Source: DATGKR01 sp035294565
GTDB lineage: Bacteria > Actinomycetota > Acidimicrobiia > Acidimicrobiales > Palsa-688
DNA length: 64,000 bases
Assembly (NCBI GenBank): GCA_035294565.1
Contig: DATGKR010000009.1
Span: 12,396 to 76,395, forward strand
Reading direction: 5' to 3'
The position numbers and the translations under genes were made by a program. Position 1 is the stretch's first letter. Each line of letters opens with the position of its first letter. Shown piece by piece: positions 8,700-19,983 of the stretch. The notes under the pieces are model-generated. The model saw nothing but the letters and a program-made list of their open reading frames with translations, did not search any database and was not told the origin of the DNA.

Positions 8700-10046
8700 G
8701 TGAAGGCCGTCGTCGAGCCCCTCGAGGGCAACAAGGTGAAGTTGTCCATCGAGGTAGAAGAGCAGGAGTTCGAGCGCGACATCGACGCGGCGTTCCGCAA
8801 GATCGCCCGCGAGGTGCGCATCCCGGGCTTCCGGCCCGGCAAAGCTCCCCGGCGGATCCTCGAGGCTCGTCTGGGCAAGGAGACCGGGCGGGTCGAAGCT
8901 CTGCGGGAGGCGCTGCCCAACTACTACTCCCAGGCGGTGAGGGAGCACCAGGTGGATGTCGTCGCCCCCCCGGAGATAGACATCAAGGCCGGTCAGGAGG
9001 CGGGACCCGTTTCTTTCGACGCGGTGGTCGAGGTCCGTCCCCAAATCCAGGTGGCCGGCTACGCCGGGCTGAAGGTCGTGATCCCGAGCCGGGTCGTCAC
9101 CCCCGAGGACGTGGACGCTCAGATCGACCGGCTGCGGGGCAACTTCGGAGAGCTCGTCCCGGTCGACCGTCCCGCCCGCAAGGGTGACCACGTGACGGTC
9201 GACCTCCAGGCGACCCACGACGGCCAGGCCGTATCAGGGCTCACCACCGACGACTTCCTCTACGAGGTAGGTTCCGGTTCGGTGCTCCCCGAGCTCGACG
9301 CCCGGCTGGACGGGGCGAGGGTCGGGGACATCCTCGCCTTCGACGCCGACGTCCCCGGCACGGGACCGACCAGCTTCCGCGTGCTGGTCAAAGACGTGAA
9401 GGAGAAGGTCCTGCCCGACCTCACCGACGAGTGGGCGTCCGAGGCCTCCGAGTTCGACAGCGTCGCGGCGCTCAGGGCGGACATCGAGGAGCGTCTCTCC
9501 GCCCTGAAGCGGGTCCAGGCGGCGCTGGCACTTCGCAACGCCACGGTAGACGCGCTCGTGGAGCTGGTGGCCGAGGAGCCGCCGACCACCCTGGTCGACG
9601 CCGAGATCCAACGGCAGCTCCACGACCTGCAGCACCGGCTGGAACGTCAGGGCGCCACCCTGCAGCAGTACCTGGAGGCAACCGGGAACTCCCCCGAAGA
9701 GCTGGTGGAGGCGATCCGCCGGCAGGCGCTCCCTGCTGTCAAGGCGGACCTGGCGCTGCGGGCTGTCGCCGAGGCTGAGGGGATCGAGCCGGAGGAAGGC
9801 GACCTCGAAGCCGAGATCGAGCGCCTCGCGGCCGGCTACAAGGCGAAACCGGAGCAACTGAGGCAGGAGTTGGAGCGCGCCGACCAGATGCCCGCGGTAC
9901 GCTCGGACTGGAAGAAGACCCGGGCGCTGGAATGGCTGCTGGATCACGTGGAGATCGTCGATCCGGAGGGGCGTCCCGTCGACCGGGCCCTACTCGAGCC
10001 GCCCGCCGTCGCAGAGTCCCAGGATGAGGAGACCGGAGGACAATGA
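8700..10046 (+). CDS. tig: Trigger factor
   Basis: 448 residues, full length. This is the ribosome-bound chaperone and peptidyl-prolyl isomerase that receives nascent chains. The N-terminal ribosome-binding domain has the GFRPGKAP signature (GxRxGKxP) at about residue 42; the FKBP-like domain spans about 150-240 ([12 protein letters not shown]); the helical C-terminal chaperone domain follows, with an acidic tail. GTG start at 8700, preceded by a TAGACT hexamer, suggests a leaderless message. It overlaps clpP by ATGA, giving the classic tig-clpP-clpX order. Confidence 0.97.
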   Translation: MKAVVEPLEGNKVKLSIEVEEQEFERDIDAAFRKIAREVRIPGFRPGKAPRRILEARLGKETGRVEALREALPNYYSQAVREHQVDVVAPPEIDIKAGQEAGPVSFDAVVEVRPQIQVAGYAGLKVVIPSRVVTPEDVDAQIDRLRGNFGELVPVDRPARKGDHVTVDLQATHDGQAVSGLTTDDFLYEVGSGSVLPELDARLDGARVGDILAFDADVPGTGPTSFRVLVKDVKEKVLPDLTDEWASEASEFDSVAALRADIEERLSALKRVQAALALRNATVDALVELVAEEPPTTLVDAEIQRQLHDLQHRLERQGATLQQYLEATGNSPEELVEAIRRQALPAVKADLALRAVAEAEGIEPEEGDLEAEIERLAAGYKAKPEQLRQELERADQMPAVRSDWKKTRALEWLLDHVEIVDPEGRPVDRALLEPPAVAESQDEETGGQ

Positions 10047-10678
10047 TCGACCCAGTCGCCCAATACCACATCCCGGGGGTGTTCGAGCAGACCAACCGCG
10101 GGGAGAAGAGCTACGACCTGTTCTCCAGGATGCTCGAGGAGAACATCGTCTTCCTCGGCACACCGATCGACGACTACGTGGCCAACGCCGTCTGCGCCCA
10201 GCTCCTCTACCTGGAGTACAAGAACGCAGACAAAGACATAAGCCTCTACATAAACTCACCCGGGGGCGACATCACGGCCCTCTTCGCGATCTACGACACG
10301 ATGAAATTCGTGAAGAACGACATCTCGACGTTCTGCTACGGGCAGGCGGCCTCGGCAGCGGCGGTCATCCTCGCCGGCGGAACGAAGGGGAAGCGATATG
10401 CCCTCCCCCACGCCCGGATCCTCATCCACCAGCCCTACGGCGGGGCAGCAGGCCAGGCCGCCGACATCGAGATCCAGGCCAAGGAGATCCTGCGGATGCG
10501 CGACCTGCTCAACCACATGCTCGCCCTTGACACAGGGCAGGAGGTCGAGCGCATCGCCCGCGACACCGACCGGGATTTCATCATGAGCGCCGAGGAGGCG
10601 TGCGAGTACGGCATCATCGACGAGGTGATCACGACCAGGGAGCTGGCCGTCGTCCCGCAGGCAGCGGGCGTGGCCTGA
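10043..10678 (+). CDS. clpP: ATP-dependent Clp protease proteolytic subunit
   Basis: 211 residues. Catalytic triad visible: Ser104 in GQAASAAAV, His129 in ILIHQP, and an Asp near 178 in DTDRDF; spacing between Ser and His (25) matches E. coli ClpP. INSPGG forms the oxyanion strand. It assembles as a 14-mer that degrades substrates unfolded by ClpX, encoded next. The start ATG overlaps the tig stop. The SAAAV after the nucleophile replaces the usual SMGA/SAGA, a mild variation. Confidence 0.97.
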   Translation: MIDPVAQYHIPGVFEQTNRGEKSYDLFSRMLEENIVFLGTPIDDYVANAVCAQLLYLEYKNADKDISLYINSPGGDITALFAIYDTMKFVKNDISTFCYGQAASAAAVILAGGTKGKRYALPHARILIHQPYGGAAGQAADIEIQAKEILRMRDLLNHMLALDTGQEVERIARDTDRDFIMSAEEACEYGIIDEVITTRELAVVPQAAGVA

Positions 10679-10694
10679 GGCGGGGGCGGGGGAA

Positions 10695-11975
<1,281 letters not shown>

Positions 11976-11982
11976 CCCGGTC

Positions 11983-13302
11983 TTGACGGTCGCCTTCTCC
12001 AACGTCGGCGACGCCCTCGAGTGGCTGGACCAGCACCAGAACCTCGAGCGGATGCTGGCCGAGGAGCCGCGTAGGCGCGAGCCCCCGGACCTGGGGAGGA
12101 TGCGGGCCCTTGTGGACGCGCTCGGCCATCCCGAGACGGCCGCCCCGGTGGTCCACGTAACCGGCACGAACGGCAAGACCTCCACTGCCCGGTGCCTGAC
12201 GTCGCTCTTCATGGCGAAGGGCCTGCGTGTCGGAACATTCACCAGCCCCCATCTGCAGGCGATCAACGAGCGGATCGCCACCGACGGCTCGCCGATCGAC
12301 GATCGCTCGCTCTGCCAGGTGCTCGAGGAGGTCGCCGCTGTGGAGTCGTTCCTCCACCTGAGGCTCACCTGGTTCGAGATCCTGGCCGCGGCGGCGATGC
12401 TGTGGTTCGCCGACCGTCCGGTGGACGTCGCCATCTACGAGGTGGGAATGGGCGGGAAGTGGGACGCCACAAACGTCGTGGACGCGTCGGTGGCCGTCGT
12501 GACGAACATAGGGCTCGACCACCTCGAGTTCCTCGGGCCCACCAGGGCCGACGTCGCCACCGAGAAGGCCGGCATCGTCAAGCCTCGCTCCACCTTGGTC
12601 CTCGGCGAGACCGACCCGGAGTTGCGGGGGATCTTCGCCGCCACCGAACCGGCAGCGTTGTGGCTGGCCGGGCGCGAGTGGGACTGCCCGCGCAACGCCG
12701 TCGCCGTCGGTGGCCGGGTGCTCGACCTGCGCACCCCGGGAGCCCGCTACGACGACGTCTGGCTGGACCTGCACGGCGGCCACCAGGGATGGAACTTCGC
12801 GGCCGCGCTCGCGGCGGTCGAAGCCTTCTTCGGGGCGCCTCTCGACGACCGACTGGTGCGGGAGGCCGCAGGAGCGGTCTCCTCCCCAGGGCGCCTCGAG
12901 GTGATCGGCAGCGACCCTCTGATAGTCCTCGACGGCGCCAAGAACCTGGAGGGAGCATCGGCCTCGGCGGCCGCTGTCGCCGAGGAGTTCGGAGCCGACC
13001 GATCGCTCCTGCTGGTCGTGGGGATGCTCCGCGGTAAGGACCCCGCGCAGATGCTCTCCGCCCTGGGCGCCGCCCGGGCTCGGCTGGTCGTGTCCTGCCC
13101 CGCCCCCTCCCCCCGGACGCAGCCCCCCGAGGAGGTCGCCGCGGCCGCCCGCTCGGTCGGGGCGTCGGCCGTCGAGGTCGCCGATTCGGTGGCGTCGGCG
13201 CTCGACCTGGCCACCTCAAGGGCGGTGGCCGGCGACCTGGTCCTGGTCACGGGATCCCTCTACGTGGTCGGAGCTGCCCGGGCGGCGCTCGGGCTGGTCT
13301 GA
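11983..13302 (+). CDS. folC: Bifunctional folylpolyglutamate / dihydrofolate synthase
   Basis: 439 residues of the Mur-ligase family. The ATP loop HVTGTNGKTS (about residue 53), SPHLQAINERI and GMGGKWDATNVV are FolC signatures; TNIGLDHLEFLG carries the catalytic His. It adds glutamate to folates. TTG start at 11983, eight bases after the clpX stop; the next in-frame starts would remove conserved sequence. Confidence 0.92.
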   Translation: MTVAFSNVGDALEWLDQHQNLERMLAEEPRRREPPDLGRMRALVDALGHPETAAPVVHVTGTNGKTSTARCLTSLFMAKGLRVGTFTSPHLQAINERIATDGSPIDDRSLCQVLEEVAAVESFLHLRLTWFEILAAAAMLWFADRPVDVAIYEVGMGGKWDATNVVDASVAVVTNIGLDHLEFLGPTRADVATEKAGIVKPRSTLVLGETDPELRGIFAATEPAALWLAGREWDCPRNAVAVGGRVLDLRTPGARYDDVWLDLHGGHQGWNFAAALAAVEAFFGAPLDDRLVREAAGAVSSPGRLEVIGSDPLIVLDGAKNLEGASASAAAVAEEFGADRSLLLVVGMLRGKDPAQMLSALGAARARLVVSCPAPSPRTQPPEEVAAAARSVGASAVEVADSVASALDLATSRAVAGDLVLVTGSLYVVGAARAALGLV

Positions 13303-13441
13303 GAGAGCTGTCGCAAAACCCGTGGGGACTCGTCTTCTATTGGTAGGTCTGCGCTTCGACCGTACCGAGCGCCACGCCGCCGACGCCTCGTCCGTTGGCG
13401 GCGATGCGCCTGCCGGCCGGCCCCGGTCTTCCAGCTCACGC

Positions 13442-13447
13442 TAGGGT
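13442..13447 (+). promoter_or_regulatory. -10 hexamer upstream of ndk
   Basis: TAGGGT, nine bases before GTG 13457. Transcription from here would make GTG 13457 leaderless, or give a roughly 28-nt leader with AAGGA before ATG 13484. Confidence 0.5.
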
Positions 13448-13483
13448 CGCCCGCTCGTGGAACTCGTGGAGCCCAAGGAACTC

Positions 13484-13894
13484 ATGGAACGCACCCTGGT
13501 GATCTGCAAGCCCGACGCTGTAGAGCGCGGCCTGACCGGCGAGATCATCCGCCGTCTCGAGCGCAAAGGCCTCCGGCTGGTGGCGGCCGAGCTGCGGCGC
13601 CTCGATCAGGCCACCGCACGGCGCCACTACGCCGAGCACGAGGGCAAGGTTTTCTACGAGGATCTCATCACGTTCATCACCAGGGCACCGGTGATGCTGA
13701 TGGTCGTCGAAGGGCCGCCCGGTACGTGGCAGGTGGTCCGCAACCTGATGGGGGCCACCAACCCCGCCCAGGCCGCACCCGGCACGATCCGAGGTGACAT
13801 GGCCTTGGAGACGACCGAGAACCTGGTCCATGGCTCCGACGGGCCCGAGTCTGCCGCCCGAGAGATCGCCCTGTTCTTCCCGGACCTCCCCTGA
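13484..13894 (+). CDS. ndk: Nucleoside diphosphate kinase
   Basis: 136 residues from ATG 13484, the normal family length. It balances NTP pools through a phospho-His intermediate. [16 protein letters not shown] is the canonical N-terminus; [12 protein letters not shown] holds the active-site His. AAGGA lies six bases before ATG 13484. An in-frame GTG at 13457 would add nine residues and sits exactly nine bases after a TAGGGT hexamer, so both starts may be used. Confidence 0.96.
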   Translation: MERTLVICKPDAVERGLTGEIIRRLERKGLRLVAAELRRLDQATARRHYAEHEGKVFYEDLITFITRAPVMLMVVEGPPGTWQVVRNLMGATNPAQAAPGTIRGDMALETTENLVHGSDGPESAAREIALFFPDLP

Positions 13895-13918
13895 GGCTGG
13901 CCCTCCTTGGGCCGGACT

Positions 13919-13970
13919 GGCCGGCTGGTCGTCCCTGCGCCGGGGGCCGGCTGGCCGTCCCTGCGCCGGA
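13919..13970. repeat. 26-bp tandem duplication between ndk and mreB
   Basis: Two adjacent 26-bp copies (13919-13944 and 13945-13970) of a GGCCGGCTGG...CCGG unit differ at about two positions. GC-rich and non-coding, in the ndk-mreB gap. Confidence 0.75.
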
Positions 13971-14097
13971 CTCGCGCGGGCCGGCCCTCCGCCGGAGGCC
14001 GCCGAGGCGGGTGGACTACCCCTCCCGCGCAAGGTACCCTCAGAGCCGACCTCCGCCGGCTTACGGAGCCGGCCCTCTGACAGGAGGGCTCCTCGCT

Positions 14098-15132
14098 TTG
14101 TCGGACAATTTCCTATCCGGTTTCTTCGGGCGCGACATGGCCGTCGACCTCGGAACGGCCAACACCCTCGTCTACGTGCGCGGCCGCGGGATCGTTCTCA
14201 ACGAGCCCTCGGTGGTCGCGGTGAACACCAAGGACGACCGCCCACTCGCGGTGGGCATAGAGGCGAAGCGGATGATCGGGCGCACGCCCAGCCACATTCA
14301 GGCCATCCGCCCTTTACGCGATGGGGTGATAGCCAACTTCGACATCTGCGAGAAGATGCTGGCGTACTTCATCCGCCGGGTTCACGGGCCACGGAAGTTC
14401 GCCAAGCCCCGAATGGTCATCTGCGTGCCCTCGGGGATAACCGGGGTCGAGCAGCGGGCAGTGCAGGAGGCGGCCGAGTCCGCCGGCGCCCGAAAGCCGG
14501 CGTTCATCATCGAGGAACCGATGGCCGCGGCGATCGGTGCCGGCCTGCCGGTTCACGAGCCGACGGGCAACATGGTGGTCGACATCGGCGGGGGCACCAC
14601 CGAGGTGGCGGTCATATCGCTCGGCGGCATCGTCACCAGCCAGTCGGTCCGCATCGGCGGGGACGAGTTGGACGAGGCGATCATCAATTTCATCAAAAAG
14701 GAGTACAGCCTTGCGCTCGGGGAGCGCACCGCGGAGGAGATCAAGATCGCGCTCGGCTCGGCCTGCCCGTTGGAGGAGGAGCTTCACGCCGAAATCCGGG
14801 GCCGGGATCTGATAACCGGCTTGCCCAAGACGATCGTCACCACCACCGAGGAGATCCGCGACGCGATAGAGGAACCAGTTTCGGCGATCGTGGATGCCGT
14901 CAAGGTCACATTGGACAAGACTCCGCCGGAGCTCGCCGCTGACATCATGGAGCAGGGCATCGTCCTGACCGGCGGCGGGGCCCTCCTCCACGGGCTCGGC
15001 GCGCGGCTCATGTCCGAGACGGGCATGCCGATAGTCGTCGCCGACAACCCGCTGCACTCGGTGGTCATGGGCAGCGGCCAGTGTCTCGAGGCGCCCGAGG
15101 TGCTGAAGATGCTGGCGAGCCAGAGCAGCTAG
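14098..15132 (+). CDS. mreB: Rod-shape-determining actin homologue MreB
   Basis: 344 residues from TTG 14098. It forms membrane-associated filaments that orient cell-wall synthesis. Actin-family motifs: [12 protein letters not shown] (phosphate 1), [27 protein letters not shown] (phosphate 2) and [14 protein letters not shown] (adenosine). AGGAGGG about ten bases before the TTG decides the start; the frame is open further up to 14011, but that part is Pro-rich and unlike MreB. TACCCT at 14035-14040 is a candidate -10. First gene of mreB-mreC-mreD-rodA. Confidence 0.95.
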   Translation: MSDNFLSGFFGRDMAVDLGTANTLVYVRGRGIVLNEPSVVAVNTKDDRPLAVGIEAKRMIGRTPSHIQAIRPLRDGVIANFDICEKMLAYFIRRVHGPRKFAKPRMVICVPSGITGVEQRAVQEAAESAGARKPAFIIEEPMAAAIGAGLPVHEPTGNMVVDIGGGTTEVAVISLGGIVTSQSVRIGGDELDEAIINFIKKEYSLALGERTAEEIKIALGSACPLEEELHAEIRGRDLITGLPKTIVTTTEEIRDAIEEPVSAIVDAVKVTLDKTPPELAADIMEQGIVLTGGGALLHGLGARLMSETGMPIVVADNPLHSVVMGSGQCLEAPEVLKMLASQSS

Positions 15133-15154
15133 CCCAGCCGGGCGACCCTCGAGA

Positions 15155-15994
15155 GTGGCTGTCTACCGGCGTGCCTCGCGTGCCAGGAACCTCCTGGCGG
15201 TGCTGGTCCTGGCGGCGCTCACGCTCGTGACGATCGACGCGCGCAGCCATGGCAATGGTGTCCTCGGGGACGTCCGGCAGAAGGTCTCCGACGTTTTCGC
15301 CCCGCTGCAAAGAGCGACCCACGCGGCTTTGGAGCCGGTCGGCAACTTCTTCACCGGAGCGGCCGAGTACGGGTCGCTCCGCCAGGAGAACCAGCGCCTG
15401 CGCCAGCAGGTCGCCGCTCTCGAGGCTCAGGGTGCCACCGCCGCGGACGCTGAGCAGCGGGCGAGCCAGGCACTGGCCGAGTTGAACCTTCCGTTCGCGT
15501 CCAACATCCCCACCGTGCTTTCGCCGATCATCGACCAGGGGTCGTCGAACTTCGACAACTCGATCACCATCGGCCGCGGAACTGCGAGCGGCGTCGCCCC
15601 AGGCGAGCCCGTGGTCGCCGCCGGAGGCCTGGTCGGTTCCGTCCTGGCTGCGAGCCGGGACACGGCCACCGTGCGGCTGCTGACCGATCCGAGCTTCGCC
15701 GTCGGCGTGTCACTTCAGGGCGGCAACGTCGGCTCGGCGGCGGGGACGGGGCCGTCCCAGCCGCTGCGGGTGACCGTCGACACCACTCAGCTGCCGCCCC
15801 CCGTCGAGAAGCCGGGCTCTTTGGTCCTCACCAGCGGTCTGCAGATGGAGAAGTTCCCCCCGGGTATCCCTGTCGGCCGCGTCGCCAAGTCCGTCACGCC
15901 CCCCGGAGGGTCCGAGCCGGACATCGAAATCAGTCCCGCTGTCGATCCGGCCGGTCTTTTCTACGTCCAGGTGCTGCTGTGGAGCCCAGCGTGA
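15155..15994 (+). CDS. mreC: Rod-shape-determining protein MreC
   Basis: 279 residues. One N-terminal membrane segment (about 12-28), a coiled coil (about 70-110, rich in Glu/Gln/Arg/Leu), then the extracytoplasmic beta-barrel domains with the GRGTASGVAPGEPVV and GGLVGSVL signatures. MreC links MreB to the wall synthases. Start is a GTG 22 bp after mreB. Confidence 0.93.
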   Translation: MAVYRRASRARNLLAVLVLAALTLVTIDARSHGNGVLGDVRQKVSDVFAPLQRATHAALEPVGNFFTGAAEYGSLRQENQRLRQQVAALEAQGATAADAEQRASQALAELNLPFASNIPTVLSPIIDQGSSNFDNSITIGRGTASGVAPGEPVVAAGGLVGSVLAASRDTATVRLLTDPSFAVGVSLQGGNVGSAAGTGPSQPLRVTVDTTQLPPPVEKPGSLVLTSGLQMEKFPPGIPVGRVAKSVTPPGGSEPDIEISPAVDPAGLFYVQVLLWSPA

Positions 15995-16043
15995 CCTCCA
16001 GGAAAACCCTGCCTGGCCCGTTCGTGCCGGCGTTGGGACCAGC

Positions 16044-16586
16044 GTGAGCCCCCACACCAAGGCCCGCCTGCGGATAGCCGCCCTCCTGGTGGTAGCCGTG
16101 CTGCTCCAGACGACCCTCGCTTCGGACCTGCGGGTCTTCGGGGTGGCGCCGGACCTGATGGTGCTGCTGTCCATCTGCGCCGGCATGCTCGGCGGTCCCG
16201 AGGCCGGCGCCTGGGTCGGTTTCTGGTCCGGGCTGCTCATGGACATGTTCCTTTCCTCGACCCCCGTGGGCCTGTCCGCCCTCACCTACTGCCTGATTGG
16301 GGCGGCCGTCGGTGGTCTGCGCTCCTCGGTGCTGGCGGACCGCCGCTCGCTTCTCCCGGCGGCCGCCCTGGTGGGGACCGCCGCGGCTGTCGTGCTCTTC
16401 GTAGGCGCCGGCGACGTGCTCGGCCAGCACCAGCTGATAGCAGCGGGGCGGTCCTGGCTGATCAGGGTGGCCGTCGTGGAAGGGATGTGGAACGCCGTCC
16501 TGGCTCTGCCGGCCGGCTACCTCTACGCTCGGGCGGCGAGGGGATCTGTGGGGGTCGAGCGGCTCGGCGTGGCTGACGCGCGATGA
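16044..16586 (+). CDS. mreD: Rod-shape-determining protein MreD
   Basis: 180 residues, almost entirely hydrophobic with about five membrane segments. Weakly conserved family; assigned by topology, the APDLMVLLSICAGMLGGPEAG stretch and its place after mreC. GTG start. Confidence 0.85.
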   Translation: MSPHTKARLRIAALLVVAVLLQTTLASDLRVFGVAPDLMVLLSICAGMLGGPEAGAWVGFWSGLLMDMFLSSTPVGLSALTYCLIGAAVGGLRSSVLADRRSLLPAAALVGTAAAVVLFVGAGDVLGQHQLIAAGRSWLIRVAVVEGMWNAVLALPAGYLYARAARGSVGVERLGVADAR

Positions 16587-16677
16587 AGCCCGCTGGAGGG
16601 CCGAGCGCCCACATCCTGCTCCTGCGGCGCTGCGGTGCCAGCGGCGCCGGTGGTCGGGGAGGCCGGGGATCGCCCTC

Positions 16678-16683
16678 TACAAT
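16678..16683 (+). promoter_or_regulatory. -10 hexamer upstream of rodA
   Basis: TACAAT, a near-consensus -10, about 54 bases before the rodA start; GGAGG at 16721-16725 is the ribosome site. Suggests rodA can be expressed independently of mreBCD. Confidence 0.5.
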
Positions 16684-16736
16684 CTGGGTTGCAGCCGTCG
16701 GTTGTGCGGCGACGGGCAGCGGAGGCCAGAACTGAC

Positions 16737-17927
16737 GTGATGCTGAAGACCGAAAGCAGGCCCGGTTCTCCCGCGACGGCGGGCCGGCGACAGCCCCGGC
16801 TCGCCGGCGCGTGGCGCCACTTCGACTTTCTTTTGGCCGGGGCCGCGGTGTGCATCGGTTTCATCGGCTGCCTGATGATCTACACCGCCACCCGAGACCA
16901 GCTTCAAGTAGCGGGTATCAGCCCCACCTATTACGCGAAGAAGCAGGCGATCTTCATGCTGATCGGGATCGCGGTCATGCTCGGCGTCGCCGCCATCGAC
17001 TACCGGCGTTTCGGCGACTGGGCGCTCGCCATATACGGGTTCTGCCTCTTGATGCTGATGGCGGTCCTCGTCGTCGGCCACAAGAGCCGGGGGTCACAGG
17101 CGTGGTTCCAGCTGGGCGGCTACCAGTTCGAGCCGTCGGAGCTCGCCAAGATCGGCCTGATCATCGCCCTCGCCTCCTACTGCGCCGCGGCCAGGGGCCG
17201 GCTTTCCGGGCGGGCGCTGGTCGCCCTGCTCGGGTTGTCCGCTGTGCCGTTCGCCCTCATCTACAAACAGCCGGACCTCGGCTCGGCGCTGGTGCTCGCA
17301 GCGGTCCTGGTGGCCGTCCTGCTCGTCGGCGGCGTGAGGGGGCGCCACATGGCCGCCCTCGGCCTCCTCGCCGTCGTGCTCTCCTTCGGCGTCGTCCACT
17401 TCGGGATCCTGAAGACCTACCAGAAGGACCGCCTCACGTCTTTCGCCGACGCGCCCAACCAGCCGAACCCCGCCATGCTCGCCACGGTCGCCGGTGCCAA
17501 CGAGTACAACGTCGCCGAGTCGAAGACCGCGGTGAGCAACGGTGGCATCACCGGCCAGGGCTTCGGAAAAGGAACGCAGACCAACCTCTCCTACGTGCCC
17601 GAGCAGCGCACCGACTTCATCTTCACCGCCCTCGGGGAGCAGTTCGGCCTGGTCGGCTCGGCTGTCCTGCTGGCCCTCTTCGCCGTGGTGGTGTGGAGGA
17701 CCTGGCGAGCGGCCACCCTCGCCCGGGACCAGTTCGGCACGCTGGTCTGCGTAGGGGTGCTGGCGATGATCGCCTTCCAGGTGTTCGAGAACATCGGCAT
17801 GACCATCGGAATAATGCCAGTTGCGGGTATCCCGTTACCTCTCATGAGCTACGGCGGCTCTTCGGTGCTGGCCACGTTTGCCGGGCTGGGCCTGGTCCTG
17901 AGCGTCCGGATGCGCCGGTTCAGCTGA
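16737..17927 (+). CDS. rodA: SEDS peptidoglycan glycosyltransferase RodA
   Basis: 396 residues, about ten membrane segments. It polymerises lipid II during elongation together with a class B PBP. SEDS signatures: the large extracytoplasmic loop ending in VSNGGITGQGFGKGTQ, then VPEQRTDFIFTALGEQFG, and PLPLMSYGGSS near the C-terminus. Start GTG 16737 (ATG 16740 is next codon) follows GGAGG by 11 bases; an open frame to 16635 is not conserved sequence. The partner PBP2 gene (mrdA), usually between mreD and rodA, is absent here. Confidence 0.93.
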   Translation: MMLKTESRPGSPATAGRRQPRLAGAWRHFDFLLAGAAVCIGFIGCLMIYTATRDQLQVAGISPTYYAKKQAIFMLIGIAVMLGVAAIDYRRFGDWALAIYGFCLLMLMAVLVVGHKSRGSQAWFQLGGYQFEPSELAKIGLIIALASYCAAARGRLSGRALVALLGLSAVPFALIYKQPDLGSALVLAAVLVAVLLVGGVRGRHMAALGLLAVVLSFGVVHFGILKTYQKDRLTSFADAPNQPNPAMLATVAGANEYNVAESKTAVSNGGITGQGFGKGTQTNLSYVPEQRTDFIFTALGEQFGLVGSAVLLALFAVVVWRTWRAATLARDQFGTLVCVGVLAMIAFQVFENIGMTIGIMPVAGIPLPLMSYGGSSVLATFAGLGLVLSVRMRRFS

Positions 17928-17953
17928 GCGCACCGGTCTCGCCGGCGGGCTCC

Positions 17954-17997
17954 TCCCGCCGCGGCCCGGCGCGCTCTTCCCGCCGCGGCCCGGCGCG
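17954..17997. repeat. 20-bp direct repeat, 24-bp period, between rodA and the radical SAM gene
   Basis: TCCCGCCGCGGCCCGGCGCG occurs at 17954-17973 and 17978-17997. Each copy is also rich in internal GC palindrome, so it could form a hairpin after rodA. There is no T tract. Confidence 0.75.
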
Positions 17998-18026
17998 CCG
18001 GAGCGGGTCGCGGAGGCCGGCGGGTC

Positions 18027-18032
18027 TAGACT
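18027..18032 (+). promoter_or_regulatory. -10 hexamer for the radical SAM gene
   Basis: TAGACT, ten bases before ATG 18043; an upstream TTG at 18034 would be only one base away, so the hexamer favours the ATG. Confidence 0.55.
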
Positions 18033-18042
18033 GTTGAGGGAC

Positions 18043-19983
18043 ATGACGTCCCTGTGGCCCCGGATCGAGCCTCTCCTGGCCCACGTCTCCAAGCCGGCCC
18101 GTTACATAGGCTGCGAGGACGGCGCGGTCGGGGCAGGCTCCTTGGAGGGTCTTGTCAGCTGGCTGCTCGTCTACCCGGACTCCTACGAGATCGGGCTGCC
18201 CAACCAGGGTTTGCAGATCCTCTACGAGATACTCAACGAGCGCCCGGACGCCAGGGCCGAGCGTGCCTACGCCCCGTGGCCCGACATGGAGCGTCTCATG
18301 AGGCGGAGCTCGGTGCCCTTGTTCTCCCTCGAGAGCCACCATCCCGCTGCCGCCTTCGACGTCTTGGCCTTCAACCTTTCGGCCGAGCTCGTCTACACCA
18401 ACGTGCTCAACTGCATCGACCTCGCCGGTGTGCCGGTGCGGGCCGGCGAGCGCGACGAGCGCCACCCCCTGGTGTTGGCGGGGGGGCACTGCGCCTTCAA
18501 CCCGGAGCCGCTGGCCGACTTCGTCGACGCCTTCGTCATCGGCGATGGAGAGGAGGCGGTCGGCGACATCACCGAGGTCGTCAAATCCGAAGGCCGCTCA
18601 CGGCATGCGCTGCTGCGCAGGCTGGCCGCCACTCCCGGGGTATACGTGCCCGCCGCCTACACGGTCGACTACGACGGCCCCCGGTTGGTGTCGGTGCGAA
18701 AAGTGTGGTCCGAGGCGCCCGAGGTGGTGCACAAGCGAACCGTTTCGGACCTCGCTGCCTGGCCCTACCCGAAGCGCCAGCTCGTTCCCCTGACCGAGGT
18801 CGTGCACGACCGCCTCAACGTGGAAATCTTCCGCGGCTGCACGCGGGGCTGCCGGTTCTGCCAGGCGGGGATGATCACCAGGCCGGTACGGGAGCGCCCA
18901 TCCTCACAGGTTCGGCGAATGGTCTCGGAGGGCCTTGCCCGTACCGGCTACGACGAGGTGAGCCTCACGTCGCTGTCGAGCGCTGACTTCTCGGGCATCG
19001 AGGACGTCGTCGGCGGGATCGTCGACGACCCCGCCTCTGCGCGCCAGGTTTCGGTGAGCTTGCCCAGCCTTCGGGTGGACGCCTTCACCGTCGGCGTCGC
19101 CGCCCACATCCAGAAGGTTCGCCGCACCGGGCTGACCTTCGCCCCCGAGGCGGGAACGTGGCGGATGCGGCAGGTGATCAACAAGCTGATCACCGAGGAA
19201 GACCTCTACGGTGCCGTCGAGTCCGCCTTCTCCCAGGGCTGGCGCCGCGTCAAGCTCTACTTCCTGACGGGACTGCCGACGGAAACGGATGAGGACACGC
19301 TGGGCATAGCCGAGTTGGCCCGCAGCTGCGCGTCGATCGGCCGGTCTCATCACCGCGGGGCCACGGTGACCGCTTCGGTCGGGGGGTTCGTCCCCAAGCC
19401 GCAGACGCCGTTCCAGTGGTTCGGCCAGGAAACCCTGGACGGTCTCCAGCGGCGGATCGGCCTGCTGAGGGAAGCCACCCGGCGCGACAGGGCCGTCCAG
19501 CTCAAGTGGCACGACCCCCGGGCGACCCTGGCGGAGGGCATAGCCAGCCGTGGCGACCGGCGCATAGGCGCGGTGATAGAGCAGGTTTGGCGCCGGGGCG
19601 GCGTGTTCCAGGAATGGTCCGAGCACTTCTCGCTCGAGCTTTGGACCGAGGCCATGGCAGCGCAGGGGCTTTCGGTCGACTGGTACGTGCACCGCGAGCG
19701 GGACAGGGACGAGGTGCTCCCCTGGTCCCACATCTCCGCCGGTTTGCACGAGGATTTCCTCTGGCAGGAGTGGCAGGACGCGCTGGCCGCGTCCGGCACA
19801 CCAGACTGCCGCTGGACGCCGTGCTACGACTGCGGGGCGTGCACCGGCTACGGGCTGGAGCACGTCGTGGCCTCCACCGTCGCCCCCGCTGGAGGAAGCC
19901 AGGGGACCGGACAGGACCTGGCCCGGGGTGGCGAGGTTCCCGTCCGCCTGCTGGCGAGGGTCACGGCCGGGGTGCCCCGATGA
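18043..19983 (+). CDS. B12-binding-type radical SAM protein (TIGR03960 family)
   Basis: 646 residues. An N-terminal cobalamin-binding-like domain (about 35-200) is followed by the radical SAM core with FRGCTRGCRFCQAG (CxxxCxxC cluster, about residue 268) and then GVYVP/TFAPEAGTWRMR, typical of this family. The next gene encodes its usual companion (DUF2344). The pair precedes rne-rplU-rpmA in many actinobacteria and firmicutes, and a role in RNA or ribosome modification has been suggested, but the reaction is not known. ATG 18043 chosen over TTG 18034 because of the TAGACT spacing. Confidence 0.9.
   Translation: MTSLWPRIEPLLAHVSKPARYIGCEDGAVGAGSLEGLVSWLLVYPDSYEIGLPNQGLQILYEILNERPDARAERAYAPWPDMERLMRRSSVPLFSLESHHPAAAFDVLAFNLSAELVYTNVLNCIDLAGVPVRAGERDERHPLVLAGGHCAFNPEPLADFVDAFVIGDGEEAVGDITEVVKSEGRSRHALLRRLAATPGVYVPAAYTVDYDGPRLVSVRKVWSEAPEVVHKRTVSDLAAWPYPKRQLVPLTEVVHDRLNVEIFRGCTRGCRFCQAGMITRPVRERPSSQVRRMVSEGLARTGYDEVSLTSLSSADFSGIEDVVGGIVDDPASARQVSVSLPSLRVDAFTVGVAAHIQKVRRTGLTFAPEAGTWRMRQVINKLITEEDLYGAVESAFSQGWRRVKLYFLTGLPTETDEDTLGIAELARSCASIGRSHHRGATVTASVGGFVPKPQTPFQWFGQETLDGLQRRIGLLREATRRDRAVQLKWHDPRATLAEGIASRGDRRIGAVIEQVWRRGGVFQEWSEHFSLELWTEAMAAQGLSVDWYVHRERDRDEVLPWSHISAGLHEDFLWQEWQDALAASGTPDCRWTPCYDCGACTGYGLEHVVASTVAPAGGSQGTGQDLARGGEVPVRLLARVTAGVPR

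Noticed and set aside
13375..13415. Hairpin CGCCGCC...GGCGGCG before ndk
   Set aside because: Long loop and no T tract; such GC dyads are frequent by chance in this composition.
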